Shown here: positions 1 through 6,924 of the stretch, piece after piece
Position numbering within the stretch: position 1 is the first letter of the stretch
Layout: each line of letters begins with the position of its first letter
DNA from: JAPLJC01 sp052326585
GTDB lineage: Bacteria; Desulfobacterota; Desulfobaccia; Desulfobaccales; 0-14-0-80-60-11
Assembly (NCBI GenBank): GCA_052326585.1
Contig: JBKQLU010000056.1
Location: 1-40,502 of the forward strand
Length of the DNA stretch: 40,502 nt
Direction of reading: 5' to 3'
The notes under the pieces: generated by a model
The model's database searches: none
Told to the model about the DNA's origin: nothing
What the model saw: the letters and a program-made list of their open reading frames with translations, nothing else
Translations under genes and position numbers: made by a program

Positions 1-1968
1 AATAATGAATTCGGCTTCGACTACCTCAGGGACAATATGAAATTCTCCCTGGAGGACTATGTCCAGCGGGATTTCCACTACGCCATCGTGGACGAGGTCG
101 ACTCCATCCTGATTGACGAGGCCCGCACTCCCCTGATCATCTCCGGCCCCGCCGAGGAATCGACCCAGCTCTACTACGTCCTGGACCGGGTGGGCCGGCA
201 GCTCAAGGCGGACCAGGACTTCACCGTGGACGAGAAGGCCCGCTCGGTCTTAGTGACCGAAGCCGGAGTGGCCCGGGCCGAGAAACTGGTGGGCCTGGAA
301 AACCTCTATGACCCCAAGAATATCGAAGCCCTGCACCACCTGCAGGCTGCCCTCAAGGCCCACAACCTCTTTAAGCTGGACGTGGACTACATCGTCAAAG
401 AAGGCCAGGTCATCATCGTGGACGAGTTCACCGGGCGCCTCATGCCCGGCCGCCGCTACTCCGACGGCCTGCACCAGGCCCTGGAGGCCAAGGAAGGGGT
501 CAAGATCGAAAATGAGAACCAGACCCTCGCCACCATTACCTTCCAGAACTACTTCCGCATGTACGATAAATTGGCGGGCATGACCGGTACCGCAGACACC
601 GAGGCGGAGGAATTCAAAAAGATCTACAACCTCGATGTCATGGTGATCCCTACTCATAAGAAAATGATCCGCACGGACTACCCGGATGTCATTTACAAGA
701 CCGAGGAAGAGAAATACCGGGCGGTGGAGGAAGAGATCAAGGAGTGTTACCAGCGGGGGCAGCCGGTGCTGGTGGGCACCACTTCCATCGAGAAATCCGA
801 GCACCTGAGCCGCCACCTGAAAGGGGAAGGCATCAAACACGAGGTGCTGAACGCCAAACAACACGAAAAAGAGGCGGAGATTGTCGCCCATGCCGGCCAA
901 CTGGGCACGGTGACCATTGCCACCAGCATGGCGGGCCGGGGCACCGATATCGTCCTGGGGGAAGGGGTGATAGCCACCGGCGGGCTCCATATCCTGGGCA
1001 CCGAGCGCCACGAATCCCGGCGTATCGACAACCAGTTGCGGGGGCGCTCCGGCCGCCAGGGGGACCCGGGCACCTCCCGGTTTTACATGTCCCTGGAAGA
1101 CGATCTGCTGCGGATTTTCGGCTCTGACCGCATTAAGGGCCTCATGGGCCGTCTGGGGATGGGCGAAGGCGAGCCCATCGAGCACCGTCTCGTTTCCAAC
1201 GCCATCGAAAAGGCCCAGAAGCGGGTGGAAGGCCATAACTTCGAGATCCGCAAACATCTCCTGGAATACGACGACGTCATGAACAAGCAGCGCGAGGTGA
1301 TCTATGCCCAGCGCCGCCAGATCCTCTCCGGCGCCGAGCTCCAGGAGGATCTCCTGGATATGTGCCGGGAGCTGGTCGATGAGATGGTGGAGGAATATAC
1401 CGGCAACAAGCTCCCGGAAGAATGGGACCTGGAGGGCCTGGGGATCAGTTTCCAACGCCAGTTCGGCTTCAGTCCGCCACTGGCCCACCTGGACGGCGAT
1501 CTGCGTGAATATCTCCGCGAACGGGTGGAGGAGCGCTTCGCCAAAAGGGGCGAGGAGATCGGGCCGGACCTCTTCCCCTGGCTGCAGCAGCGGGTAATGC
1601 TGCAGATCGTCGACAACCAGTGGAAGGACCACCTTCTCTCCATGGACCATCTGCGGGACGGTATCGGTCTCAGGGGTTACGCCCAGCAGGACCCCCTGCG
1701 GGAGTATCAGAGGGAAGGCTATGACATGTTCATGGACCTGATCCACCGCATGCAGGCGGAGATGGTGGGCACCCTGTTCCACATTCAGGTCAAGCCCCAC
1801 GAGGAGCTTCCGGAGGAAGTCCAGCCGGCCCAGCAGCCCATGTTCTTCAGCCACGGCGGGGAGGACGGCGCCCCCCAACCCAAGGCCCGCCAGCAAAAAA
1901 AGACCGGCCGCAACGATCCCTGTCCCTGCGGCAGCGGCAAAAAATTCAAGAAGTGCTGCGGCAAGTAG
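1..1968 (+). CDS. secA: SecA preprotein translocase ATPase, 3' part (partial)
   Basis: Motor ATPase that drives preproteins through SecYEG at the inner membrane. The frame is open from base 1 (NNEFGFDYLRDNM), so the N-terminus with Walker A lies outside the window; about 655 codons are present. Visible are the DEAD-motor segment VDEVDSILIDEARTPLIISG, the preprotein-binding/NBD2 region with TFQNYFRMYDKLAGMTGTA, helicase motif V (TSMAGRGTDIVLG), motif VI (LRGRSGRQGDPG), the helical scaffold, and a C-terminal zinc-binding SEC-C tail (CPCGSGKKFKKCCG) that contacts SecB and the membrane. Length and motif order match full bacterial SecA apart from the missing start. argJ follows downstream, an order seen in some deltaproteobacteria (recalled, not checked). 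Confidence 0.98.
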   Translation, partial: NNEFGFDYLRDNMKFSLEDYVQRDFHYAIVDEVDSILIDEARTPLIISGPAEESTQLYYVLDRVGRQLKADQDFTVDEKARSVLVTEAGVARAEKLVGLENLYDPKNIEALHHLQAALKAHNLFKLDVDYIVKEGQVIIVDEFTGRLMPGRRYSDGLHQALEAKEGVKIENENQTLATITFQNYFRMYDKLAGMTGTADTEAEEFKKIYNLDVMVIPTHKKMIRTDYPDVIYKTEEEKYRAVEEEIKECYQRGQPVLVGTTSIEKSEHLSRHLKGEGIKHEVLNAKQHEKEAEIVAHAGQLGTVTIATSMAGRGTDIVLGEGVIATGGLHILGTERHESRRIDNQLRGRSGRQGDPGTSRFYMSLEDDLLRIFGSDRIKGLMGRLGMGEGEPIEHRLVSNAIEKAQKRVEGHNFEIRKHLLEYDDVMNKQREVIYAQRRQILSGAELQEDLLDMCRELVDEMVEEYTGNKLPEEWDLEGLGISFQRQFGFSPPLAHLDGDLREYLRERVEERFAKRGEEIGPDLFPWLQQRVMLQIVDNQWKDHLLSMDHLRDGIGLRGYAQQDPLREYQREGYDMFMDLIHRMQAEMVGTLFHIQVKPHEELPEEVQPAQQPMFFSHGGEDGAPQPKARQQKKTGRNDPCPCGSGKKFKKCCGK

Positions 1969-2057
1969 AGTCCCGGGGCGGGGGCCAAAGGCTTTTTCTC
2001 AGCGGCCCCTGCCACCTCCCGTAACCCCTCTACCCCGGCCGCATCACCAGGGACGCA

Positions 2058-2080
2058 GTGGCACAGGCTTCCAGCCTGTG
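2058..2080. repeat. Short dispersed palindromic repeat, copy 1
   Basis: The core CACAGGCTTCCAGCCTGTG is an 8-bp-stem palindrome with a 3-nt loop, preceded by GTGG. Nearly the same sequence, including the following ATCGGGCCGC, occurs at 12424-12455. Related palindromes are at 3968-3990, 31747-31769 and 32416-32440. It behaves like a REP-type interspersed repeat. It lies in the gap between secA and the small membrane protein. Confidence 0.7.
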
Positions 2081-2212
2081 ATCGGGCCGCCCCCTAAGCG
2101 GACTACGAACCGGGGCTGGATGCGTGGTCCGCTGCGGTCTAGCGCCGCCGGCCCGGTGCTGCGCCGCAATTCGGGCTGGGGTTGCCAGCTCCGGTCTAGG
2201 AAAGGAGACTGC

Positions 2213-2530
2213 ATGGCCTGGTATTTTTTCCTGCTCCAATTCGTCAGCGGACTCTTTCTGGCTAACGGTGTCCCGCATTTCGTTCAGGGCATCAGCGGCC
2301 ACCCCTTTCAGTCGCCCTTCGCCTCGCCGCCCGGGATCGGCGAATCCTCGCCGCTCAGCAACGCCCTGTGGGGATTTGCCAATTTTGTGGTGGGCTTTGT
2401 CCTTCTCTGGTTCTTTACTCCCCGGGGCCCTGAAGCCGGGAGAGGGTGGATCCTGGTGGGCCTGGGCGTCCTGGTTGCCGCCGTCTGGCTCTCCACCTAT
2501 TTCGGCAGGGTGCGCGCCAAGACCCCGTGA
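2213..2530 (+). CDS. Small integral membrane protein, 105 aa, function unknown
   Basis: The start ATG at 2213 is preceded by AAAGGAG at 2201-2207; the open frame reaches further upstream but has no better start. The protein opens with a hydrophobic helix (AWYFFLLQFVSGLFLANGV), has a polar loop (residues about 22-48), then two more likely membrane spans (about 50-70 and 80-97) and a short basic tail. It therefore looks like a three-helix inner-membrane protein. I do not recognise a named family with certainty. It sits between secA and argJ without clear coupling to either. Confidence 0.7.
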   Translation: MAWYFFLLQFVSGLFLANGVPHFVQGISGHPFQSPFASPPGIGESSPLSNALWGFANFVVGFVLLWFFTPRGPEAGRGWILVGLGVLVAAVWLSTYFGRVRAKTP

Positions 2531-2684
2531 GGGTGATCTAGGGCGGCCTAGGGCCGCCGCTTAAAAGACTTTAGCAGAGGTCCGGGCCTGGCAGCAGATT
2601 TCCGTGGCGCCGGCTTCCCGCCGCTTTCCATCTTTTCTCTTGGTTATCCTTGGCCTTGTGGTAAATTTTTCTGGGAGGTGAGCC

Positions 2685-3866
2685 GTGATAATTCCCGGAT
2701 TCCGCTTTGCCGCCACCGCCGCCGGCCTCAAGAAGACTGGCGCCCTGGACCTGGCCCTGATGGCCGCCGACGCCCCCGCCGCCGCCGTCGGGGTCTTCAC
2801 CAGCAACCTGGTCAAGGCGGCCCCGGTCCTCCTGAGCCGGGAGCGCCTGCGCCGGGGCAAGGCCCAGGCCATCCTGGTGAACGCCGGCAACGCCAACGCC
2901 TGCACCGGCCCCGGGGGGCTGGCGGACGCCCGCGAGAGCGCCAGGCGAGCCGCCGGGCTGCTCGGGATCCCGGAAACCCTGGTGCTGCCCGCCTCCACCG
3001 GGGTTATCGGCCAGCCGCTGCCGCTGGAGTTGATCACCCGGGCCCTGCCGGGGCTGGCGGAGCGGCTGCATCCCCAGGGTTTCCCCGAAGCGGCTGAGGC
3101 CATCCTGACCACCGACACCCGTGCCAAGACCGCCCTGCTGCGGGAGCAGGTCGGCGGCCGCCAGGTGACCCTGGCCGGTATGGCCAAAGGCGCCGGCATG
3201 ATCCATCCGGATATGGCCACCCTGCTGGTCTTTCTCTTTACCGATGCGGCCGCAACCCCGAAAATCCTCGCCAAACTGCTGCGCCGGGCCTTGCCCCGCA
3301 GTTTCAACCGCATCAGCGTCGATGGCGACACCTCCACCAACGATACCGTCCTCTTGCTGGCCAGCGGCCGGGCCGGGAACCCGGCGATCGGCGAGGAAGG
3401 GCCTGCCATGGCCGCCCTGGGGGAGATGCTCGGCCAGGTGATGGGGGATCTGGCCTCCCAGGTGGTGGCCGACGCTGAGGGAGCCCGGCACCTTTACCGG
3501 GTGGAGGTGCGGGGCGCGGCCAGCGCCGCGCAGGCCCTGAGGGCGGCCCGGACCGTGGCCCTCTCGCCTTTGGTGAAGACCGCCATGGCCGGGGCGGACG
3601 TCAATTGGGGACGCGTCATGGCGGCCCTGGGCCGCTCCGGGGCCCGCTTCGACCCCCTCGGGGTGGAGATTTCCTACGGCGACGCCCTGGTGGTGCAAAA
3701 AGGCGAGGGGTTGGGACCGGCGGCGGAGGCCCGGGCCCAAAAGATCATCCGCAGCGGCGCCTTCAACCTGACCATCCACCTGCACCAGGGGACCTTTTCG
3801 GACTACTATGACACCTGCGACCTCACCGAGGACTATATCCGCATTAATGCCAGTTACCGGAGTTGA
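2685..3866 (+). CDS. argJ: Bifunctional glutamate N-acetyltransferase / amino-acid N-acetyltransferase ArgJ
   Basis: Transfers acetyl from N-acetylornithine to glutamate and, in bifunctional members, also makes N-acetylglutamate from acetyl-CoA (arginine biosynthesis, cytoplasm). It has 393 aa, the usual ArgJ length. The family is an Ntn-type protein that cleaves itself before a Thr; the cleavage region is HPDMATLLVFLFTDA with Thr179 as the expected nucleophile. Also visible are the oxyanion-type PASTGVIG at about 102-109 and the conserved ending TEDYIRINASYRS. The start is GTG at 2685, with GGGAGGTG at 2673-2680 as ribosome site. No other arg gene is in the window. Confidence 0.95.
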   Translation: MIIPGFRFAATAAGLKKTGALDLALMAADAPAAAVGVFTSNLVKAAPVLLSRERLRRGKAQAILVNAGNANACTGPGGLADARESARRAAGLLGIPETLVLPASTGVIGQPLPLELITRALPGLAERLHPQGFPEAAEAILTTDTRAKTALLREQVGGRQVTLAGMAKGAGMIHPDMATLLVFLFTDAAATPKILAKLLRRALPRSFNRISVDGDTSTNDTVLLLASGRAGNPAIGEEGPAMAALGEMLGQVMGDLASQVVADAEGARHLYRVEVRGAASAAQALRAARTVALSPLVKTAMAGADVNWGRVMAALGRSGARFDPLGVEISYGDALVVQKGEGLGPAAEARAQKIIRSGAFNLTIHLHQGTFSDYYDTCDLTEDYIRINASYRS

Positions 3867-3910
3867 TGACGGGGCAATCACAGAGATAACCTGCCTTAGT
3901 AGCCGCAGGC

Positions 3911-3957
3911 GTAGGGACGGGGTTCCCCCGCCCTGGGCGGCGAGACGCCGCCCCTAC
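3911..3957. repeat. GC-rich imperfect inverted repeat downstream of argJ
   Basis: The stretch begins GTAGGGACGGGG and ends GGCGTCTC-complement followed by GCCGCCCCTAC, so its ends pair as GTAGGG(A/G)C against GCCCCTAC, with an inner GGGCGGCGAGACGCCGCCC palindrome. It is immediately followed by a copy of the CACAGGCTGG repeat. It could act as a terminator-like hairpin after argJ, but there is no T tract. Confidence 0.5.
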
Positions 3958-3967
3958 CACTAGGCCG

Positions 3968-3990
3968 CACAGGCTGGAGGCCAGTGCCAC
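3968..3990. repeat. Short dispersed palindromic repeat, copy 2 (inverted)
   Basis: CACAGGCTGGAGGCCAGTGC followed by CAC is the reverse-oriented form of the repeat at 2058-2080, with substitutions in one arm. It is located between argJ and the IS1595-type element. Confidence 0.6.
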
Positions 3991-4044
3991 TTGCACCTGG
4001 TGGAGTGTTTCATAATATCAGGACTTAAGGCTGGCTTGGGGATG

Positions 4045-4086
4045 GTAAGTCCCCCTTTGGAAAGGCGATAATATACTTGACATAGC
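4045..4086 (+). repeat. Left terminal inverted repeat of the IS1595-type element
   Basis: Begins GTAAGTCCCCCTTTGG and ends TTGACATAGC. It matches the complement of 6800-6842 with a one-base gap and a few substitutions. Its inner end doubles as the -35 box of the transposase promoter. Confidence 0.85.
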
Positions 4087-4105
4087 CTCAAGGCTGTATT
4101 ATAGT
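4077..4105 (+). promoter_or_regulatory. Sigma70-type promoter of the transposase
   Basis: TTGACA at 4077-4082, a 17-bp spacer, then TATAGT at 4100-4105. Transcription would start about 15 bp before the transposase ATG at 4129. The -35 box is part of the inverted repeat shared by both element ends. Confidence 0.7.
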
Positions 4106-4128
4106 GATGATTAAAGGAGTTCAGTGCC

Positions 4129-5040
4129 ATGGAAGCAGACCTCACCAACCCAATTTTCACGAACGAGAAAGCGGCCAGGAAGCATCTGGAATCGAAGCGC
4201 TGGCCTAACGGAGCTTTTTGTCCTCATTGCGGCGAAACCAAAAGGATTAAATTGCTCAGAGGTAAAAGCCACAGGCCGGGGCTTCATCAGTGCAACGCCT
4301 GCCGTCAGCATTTTACCGTCACTATCGGCACGCTGTTTGAGGATTCCCATATTCCCCTGCACAAATGGCTCTTGGCTTTTCACCTTATGGCCGCCAGCAA
4401 AAAGGGAATCAGTGCCCACCAGCTTCATAGGATGCTGGGGATTACTTACAAATCGGCTTGGTTCATGGCTCACAGAATCAGGGAAGCGATGAAACCCGAC
4501 TATTTCAGTGCTAAGATGCTTGGCGGGCAAGGTCCGGTTGAGGCCGATGAAACCTTCATAGGCACAAAGCCCGGAGCAAAGAAGCATAGGGGATACGGGC
4601 ATAAAAACGCTGTCCTGTCCCTGGTGGAGCGTGGCGGCGAAGTCCGTTCCTTTCATGTCCCCGGCGTGAGCGCCAAAACCCTGAAACCCTACCTCAAGTA
4701 TCATATTGACCCCGATGCCCACCTTATGACCGATGATGCGGGGCAATACAGGATTCTCGGGCCTGAGTTTGAAGAGCATAGCGTGGTGGCTCATAGCAAT
4801 GAGGAATATGTCAGGGGTGAAGCCCATACCAACACCGTGGAGGGCTTTTTCAGTATTCTTAAGCGTGGCCTGATCGGGACTTACCAGCATGTCAGCGTCC
4901 AGCATCTTCAAAGGTATGTTACCGAGTTCGACTTCCGTTATAATCACCGCGCTAAACTCGGATACGATGATTCAGACCGCACAACCGAAGCCCTCAAGGG
5001 TATTGTCGGTAAACGCCTAACATATCGGCGGCTTGGTTGA
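4129..5040 (+). CDS. IS1595-family (ISXO2-like) DDE transposase
   Basis: 303 aa. An N-terminal zinc ribbon (C31, C34, C55, C58) is followed by a helical DNA-binding region (HLMAASKKGISAHQLHRMLG) and the ISXO2-like catalytic domain: D140 in VEADETFIG, D202 in LMTDDAGQY, and HTNTVEGFFSILKRG with E238 or N235 as the third acidic/N position. The length is normal and no frameshift is seen, so it is probably active. The ATG is preceded by AAAGGAG at 4114-4120. It is the only gene in the element with mobility functions. Confidence 0.95.
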   Translation: MEADLTNPIFTNEKAARKHLESKRWPNGAFCPHCGETKRIKLLRGKSHRPGLHQCNACRQHFTVTIGTLFEDSHIPLHKWLLAFHLMAASKKGISAHQLHRMLGITYKSAWFMAHRIREAMKPDYFSAKMLGGQGPVEADETFIGTKPGAKKHRGYGHKNAVLSLVERGGEVRSFHVPGVSAKTLKPYLKYHIDPDAHLMTDDAGQYRILGPEFEEHSVVAHSNEEYVRGEAHTNTVEGFFSILKRGLIGTYQHVSVQHLQRYVTEFDFRYNHRAKLGYDDSDRTTEALKGIVGKRLTYRRLG

Positions 5041-5165
5041 AAATGAGCAAATATACGCCGATGATAAACCTTGGCTGAAAAACAAGAAATAATTCCCATG
5101 GCCCCCAACCGCCATTCGTGCTATGGTGATTTTGCGAGAATCCCATATTTTGGAGGTTAGGAGCC

Positions 5166-5345
5166 ATGAAAGATGAAGATAATCTGTCAACCTTTTTAAT
5201 TCTCATTCTTGCTAATCAGTTAAGAGTTAAAAATCATTTAATTGACCACAAAATTGAAACGGAAGAATCTTATTGGATTAAGAAAGCTATAGAACTTTTT
5301 AGGGATCAGAAAGATTATATTCTTTCTGAATTGCTAAAAGCCTAG
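5166..5345 (+). CDS. Small hypothetical passenger protein, 59 aa
   Basis: ATG at 5166 preceded by TTGGAGG and AGGAG-like sequence (about 5151-5163). The product starts MKDEDNLSTFLILILANQL and ends LSELLKA; it is acidic and predicted to be mostly helical, with no signal peptide. AT-rich codon use matches the rest of the element's cargo. The 3' end overlaps the 3' end of the minus-strand gene at 5299-5535 by 47 bp. I do not recognise the family. Confidence 0.6.
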   Translation: MKDEDNLSTFLILILANQLRVKNHLIDHKIETEESYWIKKAIELFRDQKDYILSELLKA

Positions 5346-5535
5346 GGCTGTTTATATCCACAAGTGGCCCATTTATCAAGAGTTCTTGCGCTGTCTGTAA
5401 AATCGTAAGAGCATAGACTAGGGGCTTGCCATTTAAGATTTTAATTATTTGAATAGTTACTTTTTGTATCTCGCTATCTGGCAATTCCGCGAGTTCTTGC
5501 CTCTTATCAGAAATAATTATGTTAGCTGTTTGCAT
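5299..5535 (-). CDS. Small hypothetical passenger protein, 78 aa (minus strand)
   Basis: Starts at the ATG complementary to 5533-5535, with GAGGCGG about 8 bases upstream on the minus strand. The product (MQTANIIISDKRQELAELPDSE...) carries a helical core around IQIIKILNGKPLVYALTILQ, resembling small proteins in which one helix binds a partner or DNA; no family is assigned. It diverges from the gene at 5569 over a 33-bp gap and runs tail-to-tail into the 5166-5345 gene with overlap. The amphipathic, codon-plausible sequence argues it is not a shadow frame. Confidence 0.5.
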   Translation of the reverse strand: MQTANIIISDKRQELAELPDSEIQKVTIQIIKILNGKPLVYALTILQTAQELLINGPLVDINSPRLLAIQKEYNLSDP

Positions 5536-5568
5536 TTATCAACCGCCTCATTAGAAAGGATCGTAAAG

Positions 5569-5811
5569 ATGAAAACAGATAGTTGGTTTAAACCTGTATT
5601 GGTGATTTTATTCGTTATCTTTTTAATCATTTTTTATGGATACTCCCAAAATGGTCGATATATCTTTCATTATGAGGCTAGCGGTATTTGTGCGGCAGAT
5701 TCTCGCACTGGCATCGCATATGCCATCGGCAGTGATAACGCTCTTAGGTTTGATTTGCCATTAGGAAAAAAGATAACCTCCCCTATTCAACAAAACACCC
5801 CTAAAGAATAA
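5569..5811 (+). CDS. Small membrane-anchored passenger protein, 80 aa
   Basis: The ATG at 5569 follows AGAAAGGA. One N-terminal transmembrane helix (residues about 8-25, VLVILFVIFLIIFYG) is followed by a short outside domain with a single Cys (GICAADSRTGIAYAIGSDNA). An upstream in-frame ATG at 5449 is rejected because that extension overlaps the divergent gene and lacks a ribosome site. It ends 2 bp from the stop of the converging gene at 5814. No family is recognised. Confidence 0.6.
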   Translation: MKTDSWFKPVLVILFVIFLIIFYGYSQNGRYIFHYEASGICAADSRTGIAYAIGSDNALRFDLPLGKKITSPIQQNTPKE

Positions 5812-5813
5812 TA

Positions 5814-5960
5814 TTAAGGCTTCTTTGGTTTTATATCTTTTTTGGTTCTCGGCTTTGGCGGCAATTCCAAAAACCGCTGTGCAATATCATCCTCGGTTAT
5901 ATTTGTAAAATCAACTTCTTCTTTATTTTGTTTAGGTTTCTGAATATCTGATTTTTTCAT
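5814..5960 (-). CDS. Small lysine-rich passenger protein, 48 aa (minus strand)
   Basis: Minus-strand frame with ATG complementary to 5958-5960 and AAAGGA upstream (about 5968-5973). The product begins MKKSDIQKPKQNKEEVDFTN, has a central ITEDDIAQRFLELPPKPR segment and a Lys/Pro-rich end. It is charged and likely disordered except for one helix. It diverges from the 252-aa gene starting at 5976 with only 15 bp between the starts, so both share a tiny divergent regulatory region. The family is unknown. Confidence 0.5.
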   Translation of the reverse strand: MKKSDIQKPKQNKEEVDFTNITEDDIAQRFLELPPKPRTKKDIKPKKP

Positions 5961-5975
5961 ATAGAGAATCCTTTA

Positions 5976-6734
5976 ATGACTGATTCATTTCATGACGCAA
6001 AAATTCGGTTTTCTAGGGCTAAGGAACACTTTATTGATCTTCAAAAAAGAATCAAGGTTTTTTTCGAAACGAAACCATACAAGTTTATTATTGATACCGA
6101 TTCTGAGGGGTGGGTTCACGTTCATAAAATCAAGTTCACTAAGCCATTTCCTGATGACTTCACCGCGGTAGCGACTGATGTTGTTGACAATCTTAGGTGC
6201 GCTCTTGATCTCGCTTGGTATGCCGCCGCTGTTCTTTCTGGATCTATTGATCGTAGGGGCAAGGCTTATTTCCCCTTTGCAGACAGTAAGATCGAGTTCG
6301 AAAAAATGATTAAAAGGGGTTTCAATAATTTTTGTCCTGGCATCCTCACGCTTTTGCGCGCCTTCAAGCCATACAAAGGAGGAAACAATCTTCTTTGGGC
6401 ACTCAACCGGATATGCGTCACGAACAAACACGAAATGCTTGCACCTGCCGCTATCAAGGTTGATATGGGCTTTCCTTATGTCAGAGTAAGACAGGGAAGA
6501 ACAGAAATTATTACTCCAAAATGGGATCGCCGCAATAACGAGATCATATTTTTCATTACGTTTAAGGACGATAAAATTGACTATAATCTCAAGTTCGCCT
6601 TGGATATAGCGTTCGACAAAATTGAGATTGTGGGCGGCCAACCAGTTATTGCTATCCTTTACAAGTTGATCGGCCTCGTTGAGAAGATCATCACCTTGAC
6701 TGAAAGAAGAACACACTCGCTTGGTTTTATTTGA
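5976..6734 (+). CDS. Passenger protein of unknown function, 252 aa
   Basis: Starts at 5976 (MTDSFHDAKIRFSRAKEHF). Recognisable conserved-looking segments are an N-terminal helix pair, VVDNLRCALDLAWYAAA at about 68-84, YFPFADSKIEFEKMI at about 98-112, and LLRAFKPYKGGNNLLWALNR followed by TNKHEML at about 126-152. This pattern (LR.ALD..W, FPF, ..PY.GG..LW.L..I...KHE) recalls a widespread uncharacterised bacterial family often near mobile elements; this is my recollection, without database support. No membrane spans or catalytic motif are apparent. It is the last gene before the right terminal repeat. Confidence 0.7.
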   Translation: MTDSFHDAKIRFSRAKEHFIDLQKRIKVFFETKPYKFIIDTDSEGWVHVHKIKFTKPFPDDFTAVATDVVDNLRCALDLAWYAAAVLSGSIDRRGKAYFPFADSKIEFEKMIKRGFNNFCPGILTLLRAFKPYKGGNNLLWALNRICVTNKHEMLAPAAIKVDMGFPYVRVRQGRTEIITPKWDRRNNEIIFFITFKDDKIDYNLKFALDIAFDKIEIVGGQPVIAILYKLIGLVEKIITLTERRTHSLGFI

Positions 6735-6799
6735 TCGAGTATGCCTTGGATTAATCGCCGGCCTGTCGAGATTCACTTTAACCCATATCCTTTGAAAAA

Positions 6800-6842
6800 G
6801 CTATGTCAAATATATATATGCCTTTGGAAAAGGGGGATTTAC
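6800..6842 (-). repeat. Right terminal inverted repeat of the IS1595-type element
   Basis: On the minus strand it reads GTAAATCCCCCTTTTCC and ends TTGACATAGC, matching the left repeat at 4045-4086. The copy here has no usable -10 behind the TTGACA. Confidence 0.85.
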
Positions 6843-6924
6843 GGGGATTTCAAGAGGTTATACTAATCGCGGTCATTGGTTAGGTCTAACTTATGCCGCA
6901 ATATATTCGCGCCCGATATAAGGT

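Larger units (their letters stand above)
4045..6842. mobile_element. IS1595-type transposable element with passenger genes
   Basis: The left boundary reads GTAAGTCCCCCTTT and the right boundary, on the opposite strand, GTAAATCCCCCTTT. The match continues inward over about 42 bp to a shared TTGACATAGC (4077-4086; complement of 6800-6809). Immediately outside, GGGGAT lies at 4038-4043 and 6843-6848, compatible with a decayed 7-8 bp target duplication (8 bp is typical of IS1595). The roughly 2.8 kb between the ends holds the transposase and five or more AT-rich passenger genes, far longer than a minimal 1-kb IS1595 element. Base composition drops sharply relative to the flanks. Confidence 0.85.

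Noticed and set aside
250..1896. 548-aa open frame on the minus strand across secA
   Set aside because: It is the antisense of a clear SecA sequence; GC-rich third positions leave such frames open by chance, and the product has no recognisable motif.
2571..3881. 436-aa minus-strand frame across argJ
   Set aside because: Antisense shadow of ArgJ; Gly/Gln/His-rich low-complexity translation and no ribosome site.
5985..6776. 263-aa minus-strand frame opposite the 252-aa passenger gene
   Set aside because: The plus-strand product has the conserved-looking blocks and starts just after a divergent gene; the minus frame has no better support and lacks a ribosome site.
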